The notes under the pieces are model-generated. The model was not told the DNA's origin, did not search any database, and saw only the letters and a program-made list of their open reading frames with translations. From Methylobacterium sp. E-065 (GTDB lineage Bacteria; Pseudomonadota; Alphaproteobacteria; Rhizobiales; Beijerinckiaceae), in contig NZ_JAKSYD010000268.1 of the NCBI RefSeq assembly GCF_022829605.1, positions 1 to 32,645 on the forward strand: 32,645 bases of DNA. Direction: 5' to 3'. The translations under genes and the position numbers were made by a program. Shown here one piece after another: positions 24,374 through 32,645 of this stretch (position 1 is its first letter; each line of letters opens with the position of its first letter).

Positions 24374-24919
24374 CTAATGCAGCGCTTCGTGTTGGCTTAT
24401 TCGGGCTGCCAGTGCCCGGCCGACCTTGAACAGGGCGTTGCGGACGTCAGGCAGGGCTTCCTTCCCGCCATCGTCCTCGATCAGCGAGTGAGCCAGGATG
24501 AGGTGGTCGGCGACCAGGTCGAGCTGGCAGCCTGGCATGGTATTCCGGTGCGGCGCCGGGGGCACGAAACGCTCGACGTTGCCGTATGCCCCGATCGTGT
24601 CCATGGCACCCGCCGCTAGTTCGGTGACCGTGCCGAGATGGCCGACGAAGCCGTCCCCGATCATGCCGAACGATGGAACGCCGCCCGCTCCGACCCAGCG
24701 CGACGAGCCGTCAGTCCTGAGCAGACGGTACCGGACGCTGAACTCGGCCGCCTTGCGAACCGCGTCGGCCATCGTGTCCTCCACGACGGGCCTGTCCCCC
24801 GGGTGGACACGGGCTAGCCATCCGCAACCCAGCGCATCACCGATCTCTTGGCCCGTCAGCGTCGTCCATTCACCACTGGTGTAGACGCATGCCCCGGCCG
24901 CATCCGTCACGAAGATCAT
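24374..24919 (-). CDS. PAS-domain protein without output domain
   Basis: The 181-residue protein begins directly with a PAS_3-type fold (IFVTDAAGACVYTSGEWTTL, GWLARVHPGDRP, VRYRLLRTDGSSRWV, GFVGHLGTVTEL; residues 1-105). The rest (about 105-181) contains HLILAHSLIEDDGGKEALPD and a helical end but no kinase, GGDEF or DNA-binding motif. The ATG at 24919 follows AGGTGAGG and an in-frame stop, so the short N-terminus is genuine. It may be a sensor that acts through protein contacts, or a truncated former kinase. Confidence 0.72.
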   Translation of the reverse strand: MIFVTDAAGACVYTSGEWTTLTGQEIGDALGCGWLARVHPGDRPVVEDTMADAVRKAAEFSVRYRLLRTDGSSRWVGAGGVPSFGMIGDGFVGHLGTVTELAAGAMDTIGAYGNVERFVPPAPHRNTMPGCQLDLVADHLILAHSLIEDDGGKEALPDVRNALFKVGRALAARISQHEALH

Positions 24920-25057
24920 CCGACCGCCTCACCTCGACCCGAACATACCCTCGATCCTAGCGTTCGATGCAAAACCGACAAGCCGCTCGGTCACCTTGCA
25001 TGCGGCGGAACGCCGATCCGTCAAGGGTCCGCCCCCTCGACTTGTTTGGTGTTTTGG

Positions 25058-25270
25058 ATGGTCGATACGGACGCGCCGGCCCTCGCGCGATTGACGCGGA
25101 TCTCAGGAATCCTCGGCCTTCCCATGGAACGCGTCTTCGCCCCCCAGGCCCCTTGCCGGCCCGCCGACGTGGCCGAGTTGATCCGGCTCTGCTCCGGTCT
25201 GCTTACGCCGGAAGCGCGTGAATGCGCAGCGACGGCCGTGCGCAAGGTGTCGGACGACGAGGCAGCATGA
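25058..25270 (+). CDS. Small unknown protein
   Basis: The 70-residue frame from ATG 25058 reads MVDTDAPALARLTRISGILG, LPMERVFAPQ, then a helical second half (PADVAELIRLCSGLLTPEAR). It resembles the tail region of some Xre-type regulators (a helix, ILGLPMERVF, then a leucine-rich helix) but has no helix-turn-helix, and I cannot assign it. No clear ribosome-binding site precedes the start. The frame continues open upstream to 24848, overlapping the divergent PAS gene, but that part does not look coding. Confidence 0.45.
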   Translation: MVDTDAPALARLTRISGILGLPMERVFAPQAPCRPADVAELIRLCSGLLTPEARECAATAVRKVSDDEAA

Positions 25271-25431
25271 GACCCTGCGCGCTGCCGTGTCCGGCACGGC
25301 CCAGGGCCCGCGGGCAGTGAGATACGCTCCCTAGGGTACCGGCCCGACGAACGGCCGCGGGCGATCGACCCGGAAGGACGGCCATGCCTTCCGTCCTCGC
25401 GCGGAACACAATCCAGCGCTAGCCCGCGCGC

Positions 25432-28184
25432 ATGAAGCCCGCTTCCGCAGAGCCCCCGGAAACCTTGTCGCGCGAGGACCTCGAAGCCGAGGTGCGGCAT
25501 CTGCGTGCCCAGTCCGCGTCGCTGGCGCAGATGTTCGAGCAGGCCCCGGGATTCATCGCCCTGCTCGACGGCCCCGAGCATCGCTTCACGCTGGCAAACG
25601 CCGCCTACAAGGCCGCGGTCGACGGACGTGACGTGGTCGGCCGCACCGTCGTGGAGGTCCTGCCGGACGCGGCCGCTCAGGGCTACGTCGACCTGCTCGA
25701 CGAGGTCTTCCGCACCGGCAGGCCGCACCGGGCGACCGCCGCCCGTTTCGAGGTCCAGGCCGTCCCGGGAGGGCCGGTCACCGAGCGCCACCTCGACTTC
25801 GTCTACCAGCCGGTCGCCGATGCCACCGGCGTGGTCGGCGGCATCTTCGTCGAGGGCCACGACGTCACCGAGCGCACCCTCGCGGAGGCCGCGCTACGGG
25901 AGAACGAGGCGCGCTACCGGACTCTGTTCGAGAGCATCGAGGTCGGGTTCTGCATCGTCGAGGTGAAGTTCGAGGGCGAGCGGGCCGTCGATTACCGCAT
26001 CGTCGAGGCCAATCCGGCCTTCCTCCGCCAGACCGGGGCGGACGTGGCCGGCAGGTGGGTCAGCGAGTTCGCACCCGACCTGGAGCGGCACTGGTTCGAC
26101 ACCTATGGCCGGGTTGCCCTCACCGGCGAGCCTGCCCATTTCGAGCACTACGCCGACGTGTTCGGTCGCTGGTTCGACGTCCGGGCGCTGCGTACCGGGG
26201 ATCCGGCAGCGCACCGCGTCGCCATCCTCTTCGCCGACATCACGGAGCGCCGGACGATCGAGGCGCGCGCCGAGGCCGGCGAGCGCGAGCTCCGCCTCAT
26301 CACCGACGCCCTGCCGGTGCTGATCTCGTTCATCGGCGCCGACCACGTCTACCGGTTCGCCAACAAGGCGTACGACGACTGGTTCTTCCTCCCCCCGGAG
26401 GATTCGTCGGCCGGGACGTCCGCGAGCTTCTGGGCCCCAGAGGCTACGCCGCGCGCAAGCCATTCATCGACCAGGCCCTGTCGGGCGAGCTAGTCACCTT
26501 CGAGCTCGACTGGCCCCGGCGCGACGGGTCCCATCGCGTTGCGGAGATCCGTTATCTGCCCCGGAGGACCGCGGAGGGTCGTGTCGACGGCTTCCATGTG
26601 TTCGTGCAGGACGTGACCGCCCGCAAGCGGACGGAGGATGACCTCGCGCGCCAAGTCGCGGCCCGAACCGCGGAGCGCGACCAGGTCTGGCAGGCTTCGT
26701 CCGACCTGCTCTGCGTCGCGAGCCTCGACGGCTACTTCGTCAGCCTCAACCCGGCTTGGCTCCGCACCCTCGGATGGTCCGACGCTGAGATGAAGGCGCG
26801 GCCGTTCCTCGACCTCGTGCATCCCGAGGATGTCGCCGCGACCGTGGCGGCTGCGCAGGGGTTGGTGCGCGGTGAACCACAGCTCACCTTCGAGAACCGC
26901 TACCGTCGAAAGGACGGGGATTACGTCTGGCTGTCCTGGAACGCGGTGCCGCGCGACGGGCTGATCTACGCGTCCGTGCGCGACGTGACCGAGATCCGAT
27001 GCCAGGCCGAGGCGCTGGCCAGGACGGAGGAGGCCCTGCGCCAATCCCAGAAGATGGAGGCGGTCGGGCAGTTGACCGGGGGCTTGGCGCATGACTTCAA
27101 CAACCTGCTCGCGGGCATCTCCGGATCCTTGGAGCTCATGCAGACCCGCATGGGCCAGGGCCGGATGGGCGACCTCGACCGGTACATGACCGTCGCCCAG
27201 GGTGCGGCAAAGCGTGCCGCCGCGCTGACGCATCGGCTCCTCGCCTTCTCCCGGCGCCAGACCCTCGACCCCAAGCCGACGAACGTGAACCGGCTGGTCA
27301 CGGACATGGAGGAGCTCATCCGGCGCACGGTCGGCCCTTCGATCCACCTGGAGGTCGTCGGCATGGCCAGCCTGTGGCCGGCGTTGATCGACTCGGGCCA
27401 GTTGGAGAACGCCCTGCTCAACCTTTGCATCAACGCCCGCGATGCGATGCCGGACGGGGGCCGCATCACGGTCGAGACCGCCAACAGGTGGATCGACGAG
27501 GCCGGGTCACGGCAGCACGACCTGCCGCCCGGGCAGTACCTCAGCGTCTGCGTGACCGACACCGGAACCGGAATGCCGCCGGACATCGTCGACAGGGTGT
27601 TCGAGCCGTTCTTCACGACCAAGCCCACCGGCGAGGGTACGGGGCTCGGCCTATCGATGGTCTACGGCTTCGCACGCCAATCCGAGGGGCAGGTGCGGAT
27701 CTACTCGGAGGTCGGCCAGGGGACGACGGTGTGCCTGTACCTGCCCCGCCACTACGGCGAGGCCGGCGACGGCGACGTCGCCCGGCGCCTCGCCGAGGTC
27801 GGACGCGCTGGCCAAGGGGAGACGGTACTGATCGTCGACGACGAGCCCTCCGTGCGCATGCTGGTCACCGAGGTGCTGGAGGACCTCGGCTACACCGCCA
27901 TCGAGGCGGCGGACAGCGTCGCCGGCGTGAGGGTGTTGCAGTCGAACGTGCGCATCGACCTGCTCGTCACCGACGTCGGCCTCCCCGGGGGCATGAACGG
28001 GCGGCAGATGGCGGATGCGGGCCGCGAGCGACGCCCCGACCTGAAGGTGCTGTTCATCACGGGCTACGCCGAGAACGCCGTGCTCGGGAACGGCTACCTG
28101 AGCGCGGGGATGCAGGTCCTGACCAAGCCGTTCGTGCTGGAGACCCTGGCCACCCGCATCAGGGACCTGATCGCCGACGCCTGA
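25432..28184 (+). pseudogene. Hybrid histidine kinase (PAS-PAS-PAS-PAS-HisKA-HATPase-REC) with one frameshift
   Basis: From ATG 25432 the first frame encodes two PAS domains (about residues 33-150 and 155-280) and the beginning of a third, ending in NKAYDDWFFLPPED. The protein then continues in another frame with GFVGRDVRELLGPRGYAARK, completing that PAS, a fourth PAS, HisKA with GGLAHDFNNLLAGISGSLE (phospho-His), HATPase boxes NLCINARDAMPDGG and GTGLGLSMVYGF, and a C-terminal receiver (LLVTDVGLPGG; Lys in LTKPF). The switch is at CCCCCC (26391-26396); one missing C accounts for it, and seven Cs would restore a protein of about 917 residues. The first frame alone stops at 26493. The break may be real decay, phase variation or a base-calling error. 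Confidence 0.82.
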
Positions 28185-28343
28185 TCCAAGTCGCCGACAT
28201 GCACGCCGGATCGGGCGCGTCATCGCGGATGACCGGGCGCTCCGAACCACCGGGCGTTCGATCAATTGTATCCCCGACGGATGCCCGAATACCCTGCTTC
28301 GAAGGGCGTCCCGGGCCGATGCCGCGTCCAGGAGTTGTTGCGA

Positions 28344-29348
28344 GTGTCGTTTGCGAAGGATGACGGGTCGGTCGGCGTCGACCTCAGGCTGCTCCGCGCC
28401 GCGGTCGATGCCACCGGGGAGGCCATCCTCATCACCACCGCCGACATCGACGAACCCGGCCCCGTCATCGTCTACGCCAACCCGGCCTTCGCCCGACTGT
28501 CCGGCTACGACGCGGCGGAGGTCCTCGGTCGCAGCCCACGCTTCCTGCAGGGTGAGGCCACCGACCGTGCGGCCCTGGCGCCCATGCGCGCGGCCCTGAC
28601 GGCGGGCGAGGCGTTCCAGGGCGAGGCGCTGAACTACCGCAAGGACGGCACGACCTACACGGTCGAGTGGCTGATCACCCCGGTCAGGGACGAGGAGGGC
28701 AGGCTCACCCACTGGGTCTCGGCGCAGCGCGACGTCACCGGGCGCCGCGCCTTCGAGGGCCGCCAGGCGCTGATGGTGCGCGAACTCCATCATCGGGTGA
28801 AGAACACGCTGGCCACCGTCCAGGCCGTCCTCAATGCGACGATGCGCTCGTCGGTGACCATGGCGGAATTCTCCCAGGCCTTCGGAGGCCGCATCGTGTC
28901 GCTGGCGCGCACCCACGCTTTGATCACGGAGGACGAGGCGCAGGTCGCCTCGTTCGAGGGACTGCTCCGGGCCGAGCTCGAACCCTACGACGAGGGTGGC
29001 CGGATCATGCTCGAAGGACCGCGGCTCAAGCTGCCGTCCGAGATCGCCGTGCCGGTAAGCATGGCGCTGCACGAGCTGACCACCAACGCGCTCCGGCACG
29101 GCGCCCTGGCCCATCCGGGCGGACGGGTCGTGGTGACCTGGAATGTCGAGGATGCCTCCGACGGGTCGTGGCTCGCGTGGACCTGGAACGAGCACGACGG
29201 GCCACCCCCGACGCTGCCGACGCGCGAGGGCTTCGGCACGCGGCTCCTGAACAAGATCCTGACGGCGCAGGTCGCCGCCGAGGTCGACCTCGCCTTCGAC
29301 GCCGACGGCTTGCGGATACGCGTGCGTTTGCCGCTTGGGCGACGGTAG
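28344..29348 (+). CDS. LOV-like PAS / HWE-family sensor histidine kinase lacking the photoactive cysteine
   Basis: With the GTG start at 28344 (AGGAG nine bases upstream; ATG 28281 is the alternative) the protein has 334 residues. The sensor domain (about 12-135) is LOV-like: VYANPAFARLSGYDAAEVLG, GRSPRFLQGEATD, NYRKDGTTYTVEW and WVSAQRDVTGR follow the LOV pattern, but the adduct-forming Cys of GRNCRFLQ is Pro65. The kinase has the H-box ELHHRVKNTLATVQAV, the N-box HELTTNALRHGALAHPGG and W-x-E in WTWNEHDGPPP, with GFGTRLLNKIL at the end. These are HWE hallmarks. It is probably cytoplasmic. LOV-HWE kinases usually sense blue light; here redox sensing by a bound flavin, or no flavin at all, is more likely. 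Confidence 0.85.
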   Translation: MSFAKDDGSVGVDLRLLRAAVDATGEAILITTADIDEPGPVIVYANPAFARLSGYDAAEVLGRSPRFLQGEATDRAALAPMRAALTAGEAFQGEALNYRKDGTTYTVEWLITPVRDEEGRLTHWVSAQRDVTGRRAFEGRQALMVRELHHRVKNTLATVQAVLNATMRSSVTMAEFSQAFGGRIVSLARTHALITEDEAQVASFEGLLRAELEPYDEGGRIMLEGPRLKLPSEIAVPVSMALHELTTNALRHGALAHPGGRVVVTWNVEDASDGSWLAWTWNEHDGPPPTLPTREGFGTRLLNKILTAQVAAEVDLAFDADGLRIRVRLPLGRR

Positions 29349-29535
29349 GCGCCGTGCGATCCCGACCGACGCCTTCGAGCCGCCGCGCCTACGCTTTGGC
29401 GCGGTCTTCCAGAAACGCTAGGAAAATCCGGCGCGATGCCCCATGCTCGGCCGGAGGACCGGCTCGACGGCATGGCATCCCGGAATGCCCGCCACCCGCG
29501 CGAAACCATGCCGCTTGCTGCAGCGTGCCCCTGTG

Positions 29536-31773
29536 ATGGACCGTAGTCGAGAGAACGGGGAAGACGCGGCGCGCCTCCGGGCATTGGACCGCTATCGCCT
29601 GCTCGACACCCCACGCGAACAGGACTTCGACGAGATCGCGGAGGCCGCCGCGGAGCTGTGCGAGACCCCGATCGCCGTGGTCAACCTGATCAGCGACGGA
29701 CGCCAGTTCTTCAAGGCGGAGGTCGGCCTCGGCGTGCGCGAAACCCCGCTTGATTCCTCGTTCTGCCGGCAGGCCCTGCTGCAGCAGGACTTCCTCTGCG
29801 TCCCGGACGCCAGCCGCGACCCGCGCTTCGAGGGCAACCCGCTCGTCACCGGCGACCCCGGCCTGCGTTTCTATGCGGGCGCCCTGCTGAGGACCCCCGA
29901 GGGGCAGCCCATCGGCACGGTCTGCGTGCTCGACACCAAGCCGCACGACCTGACCGAGCGGCAGCGCAAGGGCCTGATGCGTCTCGCCCGCCAGACCATG
30001 GCGCAGATGGAGCTGCGCCGGTCCCTGCGCGAGCAGGCCGAGCAGCGCCTGCTGCACGAACGCATCCTCGACAGCGCCACCGACTACGCCATTGTCGCGA
30101 TGGATACCCAGGGCCTCGTCACCCGCTGGAACGCCGGTGCCGAGCGCACCCTGGGCTGGTCCGAGGCGGAGATGCTGGGACGGACCGTGGAGGCGTTCTT
30201 CACGCCGGAAGACCGTGCGCAGGACCGGGCCGGGACCGAGATGCGGCTGTCCCTTGAGAACGGCAGCGCCCCGGACGAGCGCTGGCACCTGCGCAAGGAC
30301 GGCAGCCGGTTCTGGGCCTCGGGCGAGATGATGCCGCTTCGCACCGAGGCCGGCGAGACCGTCGGCTTCCTCAAGATCCTGCGCGACCGCACCGAGCAGC
30401 GCGAGGCCGGTGCGGAGCTGGAGGCGAGCGAGATGCGCTATCGCTCCCTCGTCGAGGTCAGCCCGCAGGTGGTCTGGTTCGGCGATGCCGACGGCAACGT
30501 CACCTACTGCAACGCCTATTGGTACGAATACACGGGGCTACCCGCCGGCGAAACCGGCGAGGCGAGTTGGATGGGCGTGATCCATCCCGAGTACCGCGAG
30601 GCGACGCGGCAGGCATGGCTCGCCGCGGCAATGTCCGGGAAGTCCTACGAGGTCGAGTTCCCGTTGCGGGGCACCGATGGCCACTACCGCTGGTTCCTGT
30701 CGCGGGCGAGGCCGGTGCTCGACGCCGACGGCGCACTCACGAGCTGGATCGGCACCTCGCTCGACATCCACGAGCGCAAGATGGCCGAGGAGCGGTTCAA
30801 GATCCTCACCGAACTGGGACCCGCCATCATCTGGTTCGGAGACCCGGACGGGAGCCTGAGCTACCTCAACGACCGCTGGTACGCCTACACCGGCCAAACC
30901 CCCGAGCAGGCGCTGCCGCTCGGCTGGGGCGAGGTCATCCATCCCGACGACCTGGCGGGGTTGCTGCGGGTCTGGGAGCACGCCCGGACCAATGCGATCG
31001 TCTACGACACCGAGGCGCGCCTGCGCCGGCACGATGGTGAGTACCGCTGGTTCCTGATCCGCGCCGAGCCGCTGAGGGATGCGGATGGGGTCGTCGTCGG
31101 CTGGCTCGGGAGCGACAGCGACATCCACGATCGCCGCCGGGCCGAGGAGCACCGCAACCTCCTGACGGGCGAGCTCCAGCATCGGGTGAAGAACACGATG
31201 GCGCTGGTCCAGGCCATCGCCAGCCAGACCTTCCGCAGTGCCCCCAGCCTGGAGGCGGCCCGGGACGCGTTCATGGAGCGGTTGTTCTCGCTCGGGCGCG
31301 CGCACGACATCCTCACGCAGGCGAGTTGGACCGAGGCGCCCATCGCCGAGGTCGTCGACGGGGCGTTGTCCGTACATCGCGGCGACGCGGGCTCGCGTAT
31401 CCGCGCCAGCGGTCCGAACGTACCGCTTTCCGCCAAGCCGGCGCTCGCTCTGGCGCTCGCCCTGCACGAGCTCGCCACCAACGCAGCCAAGTACGGCGCG
31501 CTCTCGAACGAGGCCGGCTCGGTCGACCTGCGCTGGCACGTGGTGCACGAGGATGGGTCCCCGCGTTTCTGCCTGACCTGGTCCGAGCAGGGCGGGCCGC
31601 CGATCCTGGCGCAGCCGACCCGACGCGGCTTCGGCTCGCGCCTGATCGAGCGCAGCTTCGCCGCAGAGGTCGGCGGCGACGTGAGGCTCACCTATGCCCC
31701 GACCGGGCTCACCTGTCGGCTGGAAGCGCCGCTCGCCTCGATGCAGGAGGTCGGGGACGAGGCTGCGGCGTGA
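29536..31773 (+). CDS. GAF-PAS-PAS-PAS HWE-family sensor histidine kinase
   Basis: The 745-residue protein starts at ATG 29536 (MDRSRENGEDAARLRALDRY); a longer frame from 29443 is less convincing. Domains in order: GAF (about 25-165, with ETPIAVVNLISDGRQFFKAE and GTVCVLDTKP), PAS (about 180-295, RILDSATDYAIVAMDTQGLV), two PAS_3 domains (about 305-425 and 430-550, VVWFGDADGNVTYCNAYWYE and IIWFGDPDGSLSYLNDRWYA), and the HWE kinase (H-box ELQHRVKNTMALVQAI, N-box HELATNAAKYGALSN, W-x-E in LTWSEQGGPP, GFGSRLIERSF). The two PAS_3 domains are clear tandem duplicates. No membrane segment is seen, so it is probably cytoplasmic. It has no receiver domain, so a separate response regulator must exist. 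Confidence 0.9.
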   Translation: MDRSRENGEDAARLRALDRYRLLDTPREQDFDEIAEAAAELCETPIAVVNLISDGRQFFKAEVGLGVRETPLDSSFCRQALLQQDFLCVPDASRDPRFEGNPLVTGDPGLRFYAGALLRTPEGQPIGTVCVLDTKPHDLTERQRKGLMRLARQTMAQMELRRSLREQAEQRLLHERILDSATDYAIVAMDTQGLVTRWNAGAERTLGWSEAEMLGRTVEAFFTPEDRAQDRAGTEMRLSLENGSAPDERWHLRKDGSRFWASGEMMPLRTEAGETVGFLKILRDRTEQREAGAELEASEMRYRSLVEVSPQVVWFGDADGNVTYCNAYWYEYTGLPAGETGEASWMGVIHPEYREATRQAWLAAAMSGKSYEVEFPLRGTDGHYRWFLSRARPVLDADGALTSWIGTSLDIHERKMAEERFKILTELGPAIIWFGDPDGSLSYLNDRWYAYTGQTPEQALPLGWGEVIHPDDLAGLLRVWEHARTNAIVYDTEARLRRHDGEYRWFLIRAEPLRDADGVVVGWLGSDSDIHDRRRAEEHRNLLTGELQHRVKNTMALVQAIASQTFRSAPSLEAARDAFMERLFSLGRAHDILTQASWTEAPIAEVVDGALSVHRGDAGSRIRASGPNVPLSAKPALALALALHELATNAAKYGALSNEAGSVDLRWHVVHEDGSPRFCLTWSEQGGPPILAQPTRRGFGSRLIERSFAAEVGGDVRLTYAPTGLTCRLEAPLASMQEVGDEAAA

Positions 31774-32030
31774 CGGCTCGACGGTCCCCGGGCGGGGACG
31801 CCGACCGACGCGGCCTGCGCCGGTCCCGTCAGGGTGGTCCCATCGTCGTTCCGCCGACGCGAACCGGATCGGGTCCAGGCCGATCGGGCGGGGGCTCGCG
31901 GGAAGCTTCGGAGGCGGGATGGATCCCGCGTGCAAGGCCGCCGGCACCGTATGCCGGTTCCCTCCTTCCGTGTCCGGCCGGGTGCGCGGCTGGGATTTGC
32001 GGCTTCTATGGTATCGAGGCGTACGTGCTT

Positions 32031-32357
32031 TCACCAGCGCCAGGTCGTATCCGCCCCGTCGCGCGACGCACGGTGCGGTCGGTCGAGGATGATGGCCTTC
32101 ACCCCCTCGCGTCCGTTCGAACGCATCGTGGCGAAGATCTCGTCGGCCGACGCGACGATGCCGTCCCTTTCAAGTCTCACGAGGAGGCCGAGCGTCGTGA
32201 CGGAGTGCACGGTTTGGCGCCCGTAGAAGCCGGGATCCACGAACTTGTCTTCTTCGAAGAGGACCAGGAACGGACCTTCGCCCGCATCGCCGCTGGCCAT
32301 CACCGCGAACACGGTAATTTCGCCTACGTTCTTGCATCGCCGACAAACGGTTACCAT
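32031..32357 (-). CDS. Small unknown protein with N-terminal CxxC
   Basis: From ATG 32357 the minus strand encodes 108 residues: MVTVCRRCKNVGEITVFAVM, then FLVLFEEDKFVDPGFYGRQT, a leucine-rich stretch and a basic end. The single CRRC pair near the N-terminus could be half of a zinc ribbon, but no second pair exists. I do not recognise the family. The composition is ordinary protein-like and the frame is longer than expected by chance, but the ribosome-binding site is weak. The frame is open further upstream to 32495 without coding character. Confidence 0.45.
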   Translation of the reverse strand: MVTVCRRCKNVGEITVFAVMASGDAGEGPFLVLFEEDKFVDPGFYGRQTVHSVTTLGLLVRLERDGIVASADEIFATMRSNGREGVKAIILDRPHRASRDGADTTWRW

Positions 32358-32505
32358 CAGTCGGGTAGGGCCCGGCGCGGACCGTGGGGACGTCGACCTG
32401 CCACGGCAGCGTGGAGTCGTAGGCGTGTTCCCGCCAACGGGCAGCGGCGGCGTTCGGGTTTCTGCCCTTCCATTTGTTCGCTGCGCCGCATGCAACGACG
32501 TTGCC

Positions 32506-32645
32506 TGTCAAAAGGCGTTGGAATGGGACCCCGGATCGGCGTGCAATTGGGACCCCTTCGCAAGCTGGGTACGGTACGGTGCGGCTGAGCTGATCCGACG
32601 TCCAGCTTTGGCGTCGTAGGCGCTGGCCTCAGGCGCGGTTCTTGA
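32506..32645. mobile_element. Possible IS21-family terminus with repeated GGGACCCC
   Basis: GGGACCCC occurs at 32525-32532 and again at 32549-32556, 24 bases apart, after a TG-starting segment (TGTCAAAAGGCGTTGG from 32506). Multiple internal repeats next to a TG terminus are typical of IS21-family ends, and GGGGTCCC repeats of this form are familiar from such elements. If so, the element extends to the right beyond the window. No istA or istB sequence can be confirmed in the remaining 90 bases. Confidence 0.4.

Noticed and set aside
23314..31773. LOV or phytochrome photoreceptor function for the kinase cluster
   Set aside because: No cysteine-bearing LOV motif and no bilin-binding GAF/PHY arrangement is visible, so light sensing cannot be claimed.
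1..32645. CRISPR arrays, tRNA or rRNA genes, phage structural genes
   Set aside because: Reading both strands I found no regularly spaced repeats, no cloverleaf with a conserved T-loop sequence, no rRNA segments and no capsid, tail or portal motifs. A covariance-model scan would be needed to exclude small RNAs.

Overview
The window is GC-rich, with long antisense open frames, GTG starts and ATGA-coupled operons. Together with the gene content (HWE-family histidine kinases, a TauR-type MocR regulator, TauXY-like genes) it suggests an alphaproteobacterium, most likely a Methylobacterium-like member of the Hyphomicrobiales. That placement is inference from style and content; there is no rRNA or tRNA here to confirm it.

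Layout. (1) 1-3722 is an accessory, partly decayed edge. It holds the 5' end of an IS3-family orfA cut by the window border, an ArdC-like antirestriction protein whose C-terminus has been replaced, about 1.2 kb without genes but with an AT-rich palindromic island, and a divergent DUF4186/DUF72 pair. (2) 3723-12357 is a coherent taurine locus: a TauR-like regulator, a TauE/SafE-family exporter, an aldehyde dehydrogenase, TauC, TauB and TauA, then, divergently, a small NTF2-like protein and an FAD amine oxidoreductase (TauX/TauY-like). No xsc or pta is present. The best reading is taurine-nitrogen assimilation: taurine is imported, deaminated to sulfoacetaldehyde, oxidised to sulfoacetate and exported. 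(3) 12434-20588 is one tightly coupled minus-strand operon: amidohydrolase, COG0523 GTPase, and a complete five-gene peptide/nickel-family ABC importer. It looks like an import-and-hydrolyse module for an unidentified amide-type substrate, with a possible metal chaperone.

(4) 20589-23313 is a graveyard: dispersed repeats, a long unknown gene broken by frameshifts and stops, a remnant of an HWE kinase C-terminus and a frameshifted response-regulator receiver domain. (5) 23314-31773 is a sensory cluster: a membrane diguanylate cyclase, a PAS-only protein, a small unknown protein, a PAS hybrid histidine kinase with a frameshift at a C6 tract, a LOV-like HWE kinase without the photoactive cysteine, and a GAF-PAS3-HWE kinase. 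(6) The right edge has a small unknown gene and repeats resembling an IS21-family terminus.

No CRISPR array, phage genes, tRNA or rRNA were recognised. The most notable content is the taurine-to-sulfoacetate locus, the amidohydrolase/GTPase/ABC operon and the cysteine-less LOV-like kinase.
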